A DNA stretch of 62,229 bases from Bigelowiella natans CCMP2755 (GCA_000320545.1 ADNK01001892.1:17501-79729), one strand, 5' to 3'; shown: positions 37,673-49,514, numbered from the stretch's first letter. Translations and numbers: made by a program. Notes: generated from the letters alone by a model not told the origin.

Positions 37673-37829
37673 GACCCAAGTGATGATAGGGCTGTTTTGT
37701 AGACGTCGGAGCTGTAAGTCGGCACATATAGTCCTGATCGTCCTTGGTATCCCATAAACCTTTTATAATAGTTAGAGTATAGTGGTAACACGTTAAATAA
37801 TCGTGAGGATGATCCTACATCATCGTTAC

Positions 37830-37861
<32 letters not shown>

Positions 37862-39012
37862 CCAACATGATGATAAGAGTTGGTGTTAGTCTATGGTGGT
37901 GATGGTTTGTTTTAAATGATTACCCAGCATCGATGACAGAAGCGTCAGTATTAATATACTGGGATACGTCATTTTGGTACAGATCAATCTAATATATGGA
38001 TGGAAGATGATAGAGGAGGAAAAAGAGACAGGGAATACAACAACGGAAGGGATAGTAAGTAGTACAAGAAGAATGAGTACCATTCTCTCTCTGTTTCATT
38101 TTAAAAAAATATTATTTATATAAGTTTTATACTAGATAAAAGAATGAGATGGACTTTTTTTGGTGGATTAATGAAATCATTAGATGTGTTGATGATATAC
38201 TTTTCTAAACAATATAAATTGGTGAAAGATTTATCAGTATTTATTACCCAAAACTCCACAAGAACATCGCTTGTACCGATGGCAAGTCTATCGAGTGCAC
38301 CAAATCCGCTCGAGCCGCATGACCACTCAATCTTTTGTTGTCAGATAATAATACGAAGGCGACAAGAACAATGACAAAAGTATGTTAATATTTATAGATT
38401 AAAGGCGATATTGATTAACAAGATATTTATCAGCAATGATGATAACGATGATGATTGACATCTAGAATGTGAACAGAGAAGAGGCTAAGAAGAATACGTT
38501 TGCATCAAAACATTAAGGGTTACATAAGTGAGGAAAAACTTGAGTAATCACATCAAATCCCAGTGCTTCTTTAGTCAAGATTGCTCCGATGAAAGTTGCA
38601 ATTTGTTGTGACGGCCAGGTTTGAATCTCAAATTTAACTCCTCCATTGGTACTACTACTACTTCTCCCAGAACTTGGGGTAACACCAAGTGACTACAGCG
38701 TAAGTTATTATAGCAATACAAATTAAATGCGGATCTCAACTTAGTAGATTGCTCACACATAGAGACATAAACATAAATAAAATCCAAATACAATATCTAT
38801 TTTCCTCGTATAAAGATCCTAACAAAGGTCTAAATTACTTCAATATACAAAAAATACCGTGAGCGAGCTAGCTGATAGGCAGTGAGAGGTTTGAAACTTT
38901 GATATGAGATTATTCTAGTAATATCATTCCATTCGTTGTCAGATTGGTCATGCAGGTTATCATTATATTCGCCTATTACACAAAACACCCACAGAAATAT
39001 GTATAATGTATA

Positions 39013-39084
<72 letters not shown>

Positions 39085-39309
39085 GCAATTGAACACAAGC
39101 ATAACCTGAGAAGTCCCGCACGAACCAGCTACGGAGGGTACTAATTTTGGGATGAGATGATCCCCATTAACAAGCATCAGCTCTTCACAATAGTATTTCA
39201 TATTTCTATGCATTGTATTAATTTATTGAACAATAGTACGACATAATACGGCACATGGTAGAGCATGCCACCTACGATTTAGAGGAGGGATGCACTCTAA
39301 TATAATATG

Positions 39310-39340
<31 letters not shown>

Positions 39341-39413
39341 TATCTGGTATGTAAAGTTGCAATTCCTTAACCACACTACCTGTACAGATGAGAAGTAGAA
39401 AGGTTTCTAACAT
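28459..39413 (-). CDS. Class C (GABA-B-like) GPCR with OpuAC-type glycine-betaine-binding ectodomain
   Basis: About 29 exons; most join in phase. Signal peptide exon 39380-39413 (MLETFLLLICTG). Ectodomain exons 38858-38972, about 38540-38650 (TWPSQQIATFIGAILTKEAL), 38248-38331 (LDRLAIGTSDVLVEFW), 37924-37988, 37676-37759 (GYQGRSGLYVPTYSSDVY), 37144-37210, 36822-36880, 36267-36351, 35962-36000, 35674-35730, 35233-35319 (FIFKYWAPTKF), about 34628-34700, 33460-33525, 33116-33162 and a 13-nt exon 32896-32908. These follow the order of bacterial OpuAC/ProX-type domains. Seven-TM exons: 32579-32637 (TM1), 32350-32413 (TM2), 32146-32223 with CTAQLWV and 31802-31872 ALGAKTYRIYQIF (TM3), 31397-31453, 30813-30859 AEPPQYQETIVTVEN, 30441-30482, 30289-30333 (LAYDARE), 29832-29960 (FNEAKELAMALY), 29560-29616 (TM7); Ser/Arg-rich tail 29159-29239, 28820-28991, 28459-28694. 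Class C receptors signal through G proteins; a betaine/choline-like ligand is inferred. TM4 and two ectodomain joins are unresolved. Confidence 0.82.
36131..36256. repeat. Three tandem copies of a 42-bp unit in a GPCR intron
   Basis: The unit containing AATCCTCATGTTAATCAATA and TTTCAACAAATAATATCA is repeated three times almost perfectly within the intron below exon 36267-36351. It is intronic and has no coding value. Confidence 0.9.
37500..37700 (-). repeat. Exon end and 5' splice site multiplied together with (GTA)n
   Basis: The sense-strand sequence AACAGCCCTATCATCACTTGG plus the following GTCAGTAGTAGTA donor occurs at the true exon end (37676) and again at about 37616-37640, 37561-37583 and (partly) 37505-37525, each followed by a GTA tract. 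The copies next to the exon are near-perfect; one has GTTCAGTAG in place of GTCAGTAG. The result is a ladder of potential 5' splice sites in the GPCR gene. Confidence 0.85.
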
Positions 39414-39557
39414 CTTTGATGTTCGTGAGACGTCAGTAGTAGTTCTATGGACGAAAATGTGGAGGGGGTGGGTGGAAAGCAACTTTGTCTGAACAAATTT
39501 GACCTGTACAGGTAGTCTCTGACTACCGTTATCACCATGATCTAGTTTGATGATTGA
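39414..39557. promoter_or_regulatory. Short gap between divergent gene starts
   Basis: Only about 144 bp separate the GPCR start codon (39413, minus) from the first in-frame plus-strand Met of the neighbouring hypothetical gene (39558). If both starts are right this is a compact bidirectional promoter; the plus-strand start is uncertain. No defined element recognised. Confidence 0.3.
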
Positions 39558-41062
39558 TTGATAGGTTTTAGTAGTCCATGGTATTCCTCCCTATCGTTAC
39601 GTGAAGAGGCCCGTGTCAACATCAATATTAACAACATCATCCTGAATGGAGTGGTGATGATGATGGTGCTCTTTTTTGACGACGCAATTGAAGTTACACA
39701 GTGTGTAACGCCTGCATTGTTACGAGTACTGGAAGAGTACGTACTCATATGTGCTTGTCGCATCTTGAGAATAGCCGGACAATCTTCTCAATTATCTATC
39801 AATCATATGTCAAAACATTATTGAAACCTGGAACTGCGACAACAAATAGATCTAACTTTGAATCGGAGAGTCTCGGGAGAGCACCTAGATCTTGAAATAC
39901 ATTCTATATGTGGAATACCAACAGTCTTCTTTCAGTTGTTTAAGAGCATTTTCCTGATTTTTAGGAATAATTACGTGGCGCACAGTTCAAATGCTGGGGA
40001 TTTGAAAGCAGATGTAAGTTGCAAGGTGATGATGCACAGAGGCACACACCTTAGTGAGCTAGAGCATTCTTGTAGCAAACGAAGGAAGATACACCACATA
40101 CCCCTATGCAAACAGTTAAAAGGCACGGCATTATTGTTCCATTGCGCATACTTCAATAATCAAAAAGGAGGCAGGGCAACCAGGGCAATCAATCCAAGAA
40201 TATTTCGTACAAAATCTCCATACTCGCAAAGGCAGGTGGCTTCAAGGTAGGAAGAGGATTTCAAAGCTCTCTTCAAACTTAGATTTAATTTCAATCTATA
40301 TTGTAACAGGTCTATGGGATGCTACACATCAATAGACGAGCAACAGGAGAGCTTGTACAGTGTGGAAGTTGTAGAAACGAAGGTAGAATGTGCATAAATC
40401 TCAAATGATGTGCAAACGTAACAAATAAGCCATTTTCGTAATAGGCAACGTCCCAGGTCAAACGCCCCTCAATACTAAGGAATGGCAGATTTTCTTCTCA
40501 GTATCGTCCACATGCTGATTCAACCTTTCATGGCCAGCTGAGGAAATCATGTTATCATTTCTATGATCCACCATTTAGCAATGAGGCTGGCACTCATCTT
40601 GCTCCCAGGAGCACAATATCTATTAGCCCAGGATCTAGTGATGACATCGGGGACGAATTTGCGACCTTAGGAGCCGTGGATGCCCATGTTTATGTTAATC
40701 CTATTGCATCTCAGAACGTATCATTACGCACTACCACAAGCATCCTAAACAACAGCAACAGCGGCAAGTGTTCTGAACATAGCAGCTGTGGCTCCACCAC
40801 CAAATATACTGGAAGGAGTAGCTTCTGCCGCCGCAGCCGTCATGACCCTTTCTTATTGTATCCTAGTAGCAAAGAGATTTTAGGAAGTACTGCCAATGTA
40901 GTAACTTCCACAAATATTAGGAAGCGTAACCATGTTACATTCAGTCACGACTCGCTTATTCACTCAAAAGAAAGCAAAAATAGGAGAGCGAGTGAACTAG
41001 AAGGAGTCCTCCGAGACTTATTTAGGGGGCCGGATTCTTCATCCAATTCTAATTTGAATTAA
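39558..41062 (+). CDS. Unknown Ser/Asn-rich protein, probably several exons
   Basis: The 3' part is convincing: an open segment ending at about 40249 (…SPYSQRQVAS) joins in phase to 40311-40381 (CYTSIDEQQESLYSVEVVET) and to a last exon from about 40446 to the stop at 41062. The last exon is about 200 codons, rich in Ser, Asn and Arg (RRASELEGVLRDLFRGPDSS near the end), with no recognised domain; it reads like a cytoplasmic or regulatory tail. The 5' part (39558-40000) contains a hydrophobic stretch NNIILNGVVMMMVLFF and a Cys-containing segment, but reading frames change at 39740-39860 and 39970 without clear splice sites. Splice sites used here do not start in GTA repeats, unlike the neighbours. 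It could be a real divergent gene or a partly decayed one. Confidence 0.45.
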
Positions 41063-42274
41063 GGTGTTCTCAAAACTAGTATAACAAGAAAGGTCCCGAA
41101 AAAAGAATACTATGAAGGATGCACCCTGAAAGCGGCTCAATAAAACTAACAGTACAAGGGAGAAAAGGAAGTAACAATATAAGGGAGAAAAGATGCATAA
41201 GATTTACCCTATATCAAGAGCAGATATCTTTAAGGCTATTCATTTAATGATAGTAATTCGAGCAACAAATCAGAATAGCATATAATTCATCACTAATTGT
41301 TTGTCTTTTGTTCATATTTCATTATTTTGTATTTATTTATTTCTTCTACTATTTTTATCTTTAATTTCAAACAATTATAAATTTTATGTGTTAACATGTA
41401 TCATGGTTATGAATATCCTGTTGAGTAGAACAAGTCCACTCAGAATGGTTGATTTCATGAATCAGTAATACGAGAAGAGTGGAAAAACTTTTTATGGCGC
41501 ATGCAACAACATTCCGAGGTGTGCCATGAGATCACAAAAGTAGTTCAAACACCTGTCTTCCACCAATGTGGTGTCATCAGAGGTTTGTGTCTTTTTGAAA
41601 GGCAGTGAAAAATTTCGAGTCCTTGTGAGTGATTCAATTCCCAGTGGGCAAATGATTGATGAGTTTGCAATCATGTCATCATCGAAATATCATTGCCTCA
41701 TTTGGATTGCACCCTAATGTCCACAGTACAAGATGTTGAGCTAGCTCTCGGCGCAAACTTGCTGCATCTGGAGGTGTGTGCATCAGCGCAACAAACTGTG
41801 GAGTGCATGAGCTAATGGACATCTGATCCATGATGACTGACCGCAACGTAGCAATGCAAGCGAGTGATGGGATGAATCGCAAGCATGCCTCGAACAACTC
41901 AGATCTGGACGTCTTCATCTGAGTTTGATCCATGCTTCTAGCTAGCTAGCTAGCTAGCTCTGGAGCTAGGCTTCGCTAGTTCGATGTGGATGTGCGTTTG
42001 CAGACGTCGTACATGCCGTGCACGTGGTCAACACAAGAACAGTCCTGACAAATCACATGGCTAGACAGGCTAGCAGGCGCACAACCAACTAGCTAGCTAG
42101 CTGTTGGATGTCCAGCTAGCCAGGTGCAGCTGTGGACACCGCCTCTGAACCGGAACATGGCCAGTCAACGTGGACGCTGCACGCGTTGCAGCAATTTGTG
42201 TTCATTGAGTCCATTGCAATCAAATTGCCATGGGTCTCCATTGTTGCTCGTGCCACTGTGTTGCCATGCATGAA

Positions 42275-42308
<34 letters not shown>

Positions 42309-43087
42309 GATGTGATCGCCAGCTCCAGCTTGTCGGCTTGACTGGAAGAGGCCAGCAGTGATTGCAGGAGCAGGCACACCAGCACAACTTGTCAGCTCTG
42401 AGCTAGCTGACTGGACGAGCGCCACACAATTCACTTCACAGCTCTCGTGATCTGTTGACAGGCTCGTCTCTTGGTTCGTTTGGCCAAGAGCTGTGTGCCA
42501 GCGCTCACGTTGCCCACAAGGATGCAATGCTGCGCTCAGGTCAGCAACCACGCGTCTGCTTCTGGCTGCACTGCTGAACTGGTGCAAGCAGCGTCGCTGT
42601 CAAGAAAGTGGCACACACACACACACCAACGCCCAGAACGGCAGCGCAGGCTGGCAGGTGTTGTCTGCATGGCTGCCAGGCTGGCTGGCTAGCTGTGTGG
42701 CTCTGGAGCTGGCCTTGCCCAGGTGCTGACAAAGCAAGAGTTCAAAGATTCAAGTTTTGTGTTCATTTCTACGATGAAAATGGTCGCGTGAAATGAGATT
42801 GTCGCAGGGCAAAAATGCAGGAGAAAGAGTTTAGTTTGTGCCTTCGTCCTGCGTGTAGCACATCTCATTTTGTCACAATCACAATTGAAAAGGGGGTTCG
42901 CATTTTGATGTCGTTGCTCTGAAATGGCATCCTCTCCTGTACACTAGAAAGTACTTCCAACCAGGGAAAAAAGTCACAGCGGTGTCATCCTTTCCCCCCT
43001 GATGTGAGATGCGATCCAATTAAATGATGTAGGAGCATTGGGCATAACACAACGAATACAAAAATTTGCAGACTGTGTAAGTTGTCA
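41063..43087. repeat. Intergenic region with GCTAGC-rich island
   Basis: 41063-41480 is AT-rich 3' flank. 41480-42800 is a GC-rich island with runs of GCTAGC (for example 41939-41958), TGCATG words and a single (CAT)n tract at 42277-42309. ORFs on both strands (41492-41674, 41679-41933, 42165-42587 minus; 42471-42796 plus) overlap and have no recognised domain. 42800-43087 is the upstream flank of the kinase gene; it may hold a promoter and an upstream intron. Confidence 0.55.
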
Positions 43088-43129
43088 ATGAACAATAACG
43101 ATACAATTTTTTCATTTTGTAGTTTCTTA

Positions 43130-44134
43130 ATGGGCAATAAAATCCTAAAAAAGACGGACTTTGATGGTAGATACTCTACTCATGAAGTCCTTGGAAGAGG
43201 TTCGTTTGCTACTGTAAAGCGGGCAGTGCGAAAGAAGGACAAAAAAGAATTGGCTGTAAAAATCATAAAGAAAACGAAGCTAAAACAAGAAGAACTTAAG
43301 ATTGTCCACGATGAGGTGAAGATAATGAATAGAATTTATCATCCTAATTGTGTAAAATTAGAAGAAATATTCGAGACTAACAAAAAGCTTTACCTCGTCA
43401 TGGAGATTCTGAGTGGCGGAGAGCTCTTCGATCGCATTGTTGCTAAGGGCAGTTTTTCCGAAAAGGAAGCCTCCGGAGTCACCAAAGCTGTAGCTTTAGC
43501 ATTGAAATACCTACATAACATTGGAGTAGTTCACAGGGACTTGAAACCTGAAAATCTCATATACGCCAACCATAGAAATGACTCCCAGATTAAAATTACG
43601 GATTTTGGATTGGCAAAGTTGAAGCCAAATGGATCCTCTATGAACACGGCATGCGGAACGCCTGGATACGTTGCACCAGAGGTCTTACGAAAACAAAAAT
43701 ACACTGAAGCTGTTGATGTGTGGAGTCTAGGTGTCATTCTCTATATTTTATTGTGTGGATTTCCGCCCTTCTATCACGAAAATACCGGTGCCTTGTACAA
43801 GCAAATAAAGTCTGGTGACTACGATTTTCCGGATCCATATTGGAAAGATATCACTGATTCTGCGAAAGATTTGATAAAAAAAATGCTGACTGTGGATCCA
43901 AAATCACGAATCACAATTCAAAACGTACTAGCTCATCCCTGGATCAGTGGAGATGCTGCTTCAACAAGGCGTTTAGGAGCAGAGCACTCAATACAACTAA
44001 GAAAGCTCCAAGCCCGGCGAACCCTTCGTAGAGTCGTTCAGCATGTGATTGCCGTCAACATTTTCTCAAAATGCCTTGAGAACTCAACAAGTGAATCATC
44101 TTCTTCAAAGGACAAAATAATGGATGAAAGTTAA
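43130..44134 (+). CDS. CaMKI-like calcium/calmodulin-dependent protein kinase (334 aa from MGN)
   Basis: Single uninterrupted reading frame. Kinase motifs in order: glycine loop GRGSFATV (residues 22-29 from the ATG at 43130), VAIK-type Lys in ELAVK (44), EILSGGELFDRI, catalytic loop HRDLKPEN, metal-binding DFG in ITDFGLAKL, CGTPGYVAPEVL with an activation-loop Thr, and HPWI at the end of the fold. Then comes SIQLRKLQARRTLRRVVQHV, an Arg/Lys/hydrophobic stretch typical of the CaMK autoinhibitory and calmodulin-binding segment, and a Ser-rich tail. The frame is also open to an ATG at 43088; TTTTGTAG at 43113-43121 could instead be a 3' splice site. MGN at the chosen start offers a Gly2 but lacks the usual Ser/Thr6 for myristoylation. 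It phosphorylates Ser/Thr targets on calcium signals. The absence of introns contrasts with every other long gene here and suggests a retrocopy or a naturally intron-poor gene. Confidence 0.92.
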   Translation: MGNKILKKTDFDGRYSTHEVLGRGSFATVKRAVRKKDKKELAVKIIKKTKLKQEELKIVHDEVKIMNRIYHPNCVKLEEIFETNKKLYLVMEILSGGELFDRIVAKGSFSEKEASGVTKAVALALKYLHNIGVVHRDLKPENLIYANHRNDSQIKITDFGLAKLKPNGSSMNTACGTPGYVAPEVLRKQKYTEAVDVWSLGVILYILLCGFPPFYHENTGALYKQIKSGDYDFPDPYWKDITDSAKDLIKKMLTVDPKSRITIQNVLAHPWISGDAASTRRLGAEHSIQLRKLQARRTLRRVVQHVIAVNIFSKCLENSTSESSSSKDKIMDES

Positions 44135-44167
44135 CTAAACAAAATAATGGATGAAAGTTAACTAAAT
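44114..44167 (+). repeat. 27-bp tandem duplication across the kinase stop codon
   Basis: AAAATAATGGATGAAAGTTAACTAAA occurs twice in tandem. The first copy encodes the last residues (KIMDES) and the stop; the second lies just downstream, so the duplication places a second copy of the stop in the 3' UTR. Confidence 0.95.
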
Positions 44168-45230
44168 AGAATGATGATTAGCTTTGTAAGGAATATGGTC
44201 AATTGGACATGCAGTCAACTTAAATTGTGTCGACATTTCAAAAAAGGTCATTCCAGAAGCTCTATTTTTCAGGATGAGTACGACTCTATTGGTGGAAAAA
44301 TTGCTACTAATTTTTCAATTAATCTTTCTTTTGCATGCTTTGCAAGATGAAGGTCCTGCTTCGAAGAAAGGTTTTGAGTCACATATTTTGAACGCACTGG
44401 TCTTGAGCATGCAACAACATCAAGAACATCATCGACCTAGCAACCAATGCACTGAAAGCACTAGTGCAATCCTTGGCGCAACTATCTTGTTCCGAAAACG
44501 TGCCAGCAGGGCCTTCAGGTCCCTGGCTTGAGTGAAGTCCTTTTCTGTCCAATGAAGGCATGATAGCATGTGCTAGTGTGTGAATCAACCAGGCCACATT
44601 TGCCTCAAATTTCACGTGCAGCACAAAGCAGCGCGCATTTGAACAGAACATGCTAGCATGTCTAGATGTGTGCGTGATGACTCACTTGCTAGCTTGCTCT
44701 AGTGCTAGCTTGGTGCATCTAACTAGCTAGGCATGTGAGGACATGAAAAGCACACCTGTCTAGCTGTGCCTACTTTGTTGTGCTTGTCAACTACAGACAT
44801 GCACATGTGTTCTTGCGCGCACACGCTAGCACGCGCCAGCTAGCTAGCTAGCCAGAGCCCTCAGGTCCCTATCACATCACTTGAACACACGCATGTGCAC
44901 GTGGCAATCAATCTAGCAATGTCCGCTAGTCCGCATCAACCATCAACGTCTAGAACGTGCTAACAGCGTGCATGCAGAGCGTTTGCTAGTTTGGCAAGCC
45001 TGCACAATCTAGCAATGTGGACGGTGCCTTTGTAGCTAGGTAGACACTCATCGCCCAACTGACACTTTGAATTCAACACATGCTAGCATGCTTATTTTGT
45101 CACAAAGCAGTTCGTTGTGTTCAAAATGCTTTTGTCGCACAAACTTACGTGGAAGTACATGGAGATTGCTAACACCAAAATGCTACAACGATGGGCGTTC
45201 ATTGATCATTCACATCATTGTTGTTCATTG
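44135..45230. repeat. Intergenic region with GCTAGC-rich island
   Basis: 44280-45080 is GC-rich and dense in CTAGC, CATGC and GCTAGC words, for example 44680-44850. A phrase CCTTCAGGTCCCT/CCCTCAGGTCCCT occurs at 44511 and 44857. ORFs at 44274-44531 (plus) and 44379-44651 (minus) overlap in opposite directions and show no domain. 45080-45230 is unremarkable. Confidence 0.5.
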
Positions 45231-45615
45231 TCATTGGTCTGAGATGAGAGAATTCCAAGCATCTTCAAATGCTTGGGTTTCAGCGCGGTTATCATTAGAT
45301 GCTTCCTTCTCTCGAGAAAAGGGTGACCTTGATGATGATTGTGACAAAATCATATTTTTTCCATAGTCATCATCTTTCTCCGAGTTGCGGTTGATTCGCT
45401 CATAACTTCCATACGTATTCCTTTGGAACTGAGAACTCTTTGTTTCCTGCAGTAACTGATCCATGTTTTTGGTGTACTGACGATGATGCTTAAAAGCTTG
45501 TTGGTACACCTTCTTCTTTTTTGTCGAGTCTTTAGAGATTGCTTCTTGTAATTGATCCTCGCCAGTCGATTTTTCAATTAAATTTGCAACGCGTTCCAAC
45601 AGAAAGTCAGTGCCC
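45231..45615 (-). CDS. Terminal exon of an unknown hydrophilic, coiled-coil-like protein
   Basis: A 128-codon open frame on the minus strand begins after a possible 3' splice site (ATGAAATAG, 45616-45624) with GTDFLLERVANLIEKS and ends at a stop at 45231 (AWNSLISDQ). It is rich in Lys, Gln, Ser and Asp, with Tyr-Gln-rich helical stretches. No family recognised. It sits just upstream of the GC-rich island and has no convincing upstream exon before the stop of the next minus-strand gene (46336), so it is a small independent gene, an alternative last exon of that gene, or a relic. The composition is protein-like rather than microsatellite-derived. Confidence 0.4.
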
Positions 45616-45655
<40 letters not shown>

Positions 45656-45656
45656 T

Positions 45657-45695
<39 letters not shown>

Positions 45696-46335
45696 AATGC
45701 AATTTTGTTCGAGATGTAAATTTTTTAAGTCTTGCTGATAGATGGAAAATGGGAAACATCCCAATATCCAACTAGTATAAGCTTTAGTTTATATGACAAT
45801 ATGAAAGGTGTGAGTGACTAAAGTCAAGGACTATGATCATTGGGAAGACGATAGCATCATCAAGGTGTCAAATCATTGCTCGGTCTTCATTGAGTATACC
45901 CTATCAAGATGATCTTGCTTATCAGGCGGTGAAGGAAGGCATTTCGTGAATGCAACCGTCTTGATACCATAGCAATCATAGCAGCAACAGAAAAAAATAT
46001 AGCATATATGTGATGATTTTCAACATAAAGACCAGCAGCTGGTAATAACATCGTTCCACATTTTAGTAGCTTAATGTTTTACGTATCACTCGTTTTTACT
46101 CTATTGACCAATATCCTATTTGTTATGGTTGGTAAACCAGCTTCTAATATAGCTCAAGTGTTGTCATTCATTCGTATATATATTGTAGCTTTCGTCTTTT
46201 ATTATAATTAATATTCTTATCACCTCTCTTTCTTCCAGTGCCTTGTTCATAATTTTCGTATCTGTAAGACTAGCAGACTTCCATAATCCTGTGTATTGCA
46301 TGAGGATATAGTTTAAGTGATCCGGTCAGTCATGC
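45616..46335. other. Intergenic: (TA)n-(TG)n and nothing recognisable
   Basis: 45622-45694 is (TA)n followed by (TG)n. The rest, to the stop of the FKBP/TPR gene at about 46336, shows no gene, repeat or RNA that I can support. Confidence 0.6.
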
Positions 46336-47641
46336 TCTACACGCCCTAGTTTTGGTATTCGATAACTTGCACCTGTACGAAATGCGAGCTCAGACTCACG
46401 TTCTTCACGTTCATACTTCCTGTTGGAAAAAATAAAGTCTTTATTAAAAGTAGCTTTGACTTTGCGTTTCCATGATACATACTTGATACGTGTACTACAA
46501 GTAACCTACACATTGGTGTCACAATGCACTTGATCTACCATCCGACACATTTTTGTTTTTGTGGACAAGGTATTTACTGTTATCCTACACACATTTTTGT
46601 TTTTGCGATCAAGCTATTTAGATGTTGGAAACTGGGATCCAGTTTGTAGGCTTCTCTGGTAATTGAAAGCAATACAGCAGCACAAAAATCAATATTATAT
46701 GAATGAATGGTGATGTTAATATCAATAAGAATTGTTGGTTTATAGTGGTAGCTAGTACCAACAAACGATAAATTTTGCTAGACATGAACATAGAGTAAAG
46801 AACGGATAGTAGTCAAAAATGCTTCATTCAAAATTCGAAAAATATGCATAAACTCGCCCTGTAGTTTATAATGAAGCAATGATTTATTCTCATCAGATAT
46901 CTTTAGTACTCACCAGTATTATAGTGCATGGTAATGATAATAATGCGTTTGCTGCTATCTTGCATAAATACTATAGTACCTGAACCACTTTAAAGCTTCT
47001 TCCGACTTACCCTGATGAAGGCTTTATAAACAAAATGGTACCACATAACAATGAGACTATAAATACTGCTGCAATTAGTAGTACTACTTCTGAAACAATT
47101 GTATGATTGCAGATTTGTTTAAGATTTGTTACCAGGCTATTCCCATCCTGTAATTTGCTTTAGCGTTTTTCCCATCAAATAGTAGAGCATTGAGAAGCCT
47201 ATCAGAATGAAAGATAGCAAGAACGATAGAACAACAATCGAATATGAGTTTGTAGCTGTGGCTTACAAATGATGATTGTATGAGTATTGAATTTGAGGCA
47301 AATTGTTGACTTCCTTTATTAAATTGCAGTCATTTAGCTATAATTTCTTTTGAAACTCAAAACAGCAAAAAGAAATAAACAGCATTCTGTTTTGGTAGTC
47401 TCTCATAGACAAACGAACAAACAATCAAAGGAGAGAAACAAAGGACTACTACTGATTGATAATGAAATCCATTGAGTTATCAACATTTCCTACCATTTCT
47501 CAGCTTCACGAAACTTATCCTCTTTGAGACACAAAGCACCCATGTTGCTATAACTAACGATTTGTTCATAAAAATTATAATAATGCATGAAATGAAGATT
47601 AGGTTTCACATCATCCGTCAGAGGGATAAATTAAGCCAATA

Positions 47642-47678
<37 letters not shown>

Positions 47679-48360
47679 GTACATAGAAATGAATACACAC
47701 ATATGTATATACGACGAGTGCTCACCCTTACATACTCTTACGCGTGTGTGCGTGTGCGTGCGTGTGTGTGTGTGTTTGAAAGTCTGTTTAATAAGTGTCT
47801 TCTTACGTTTCCATTCTGCATTTTCTTACTTCAACCTGCATGGCCTGTTGTCGTAGACACAAACATTGCTGCTAAATCTAACATGCAATACCTCACATTT
47901 CCCATTTTTTCAATCTATCTACTTGCTAGCTTACTAACTATGGTACCAACTAACATACTTACCATGGATATCGGCTGCTTATTGTCATCATATATCGTTC
48001 CAAACAACTGATAATTATATGATTGCTTAATCGTTTGATCATGATACGAAACACTGTTGTTTGTTTTGCTACGAGTAACACTTTGCCATTCTATTTTGAA
48101 GTCCTTGTTAGGTGATCTCAAAGATACTAATGTTCTATTTTAGTACCATCTCAGCAATTTCCTCCTTGACCATTCCTATGAATATTTGACGATGTTAATA
48201 ATGATGGCAATGATCAGAATATTAATATTACCCATGTTCAGGCAAAATCTAAGAGTTATCCATAAAAAAATGTTGAAAAAATGAAACTAAAATTTATTAC
48301 TTCTTCTCATTTTACTATAAAAGTACGAGTGTAGTATATGGTTGTCAATCAATGTAACAG

Positions 48361-48397
<37 letters not shown>

Positions 48398-48973
48398 TGT
48401 GTGTGTACGTGTGTTTGAATTGACCATAGCCGTCAATAAGTTTGTTCTTTATTGGATATAAGGAACTGATACTATCGAGTGCAGCTCCATATCTAATCAT
48501 ATAAGTAAGAATATCGAATTCACCGCTCAAACAATATGGAATCATCTTTCCCTTATTCTAAGAGTAAAAATTTGTCATACTGTCCTGTTTCTCCTTCTCT
48601 TATTCATCAACAATTTTATCATTTTCCTCTTTTATCTTTGATTTGTAGCTTCATACACAACTGCACACCTTCGTCTCGCAAGGAAATAGTTCTCTGTCAA
48701 AAGATAATACAATTTGAATTTAAAATCAATAATAGTTGTTAAAAGGTGATGTTAAAAAATTGAGTAAACTTGAAGTAATGTAAATATTTCATATTTTGAT
48801 GGATGGACAAGCTCTTACCCCTAATACGACTACCACATGTTATATAATACTATTACTATTTCTTGTGTAACACAATTAGGAGGGTAAAAGGCATCTAGTC
48901 CTCATTTATTCTTCTAAACATACAGCACCGTTGTTTGTTCGTAGGTATTACTAATATTACTGCTACCAAGTCT

Positions 48974-49008
<35 letters not shown>

Positions 49009-49468
49009 GGTACAACTACCTAAATTAAAGAATCTATTTCCCATTTCCTTCTGATAAAACGCATCCGAAATCTTTTGTGCCACGAAGAAGAAGAAAAAGA
49101 AGAAAAAGAACAAAAGGAGAGGGAGGAAGAGGAGAAGCAAAAGAAAAGGATTACATAACTATTCATATCACTGAGGAGTAGTAAGATATTATAGATCCAA
49201 ATTATTCTTAGTTTTGTCCTTATTTTTTCATTCTTCCCTCTATTTGTCAGAGAGAAGGAGGAGGTTACAAATCGTTTTATCTCATTCAGTAGTAGTTGTA
49301 GTAGTAGTTGGGGGAGAAGGAGAAGAGTAAGGAAGAGTACCATGGTATGCTCTATAAGACAATGACTATCAAACACCACGTACGAAATCTATCGTTGAAT
49401 TGAGTTTGGGAGGGTTTTTGAACGAGAGAAGCTTTACATTGAACCTAGTAGTGAGGTATATTATATGC

Positions 49469-49514
<46 letters not shown>

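Noticed and set aside
38331-38540. Bacterial contamination as source of the OpuAC-like sequence
   Set aside because: The domain is split by several eukaryotic introns with microsatellites and is continuous with the 7TM exons.
45231-45615. Last exon of the FKBP/TPR gene
   Set aside because: That gene already has an in-frame stop at about 46336, and no donor in its last exon gives the right phase to reach 45615. Kept as a separate low-confidence entry.
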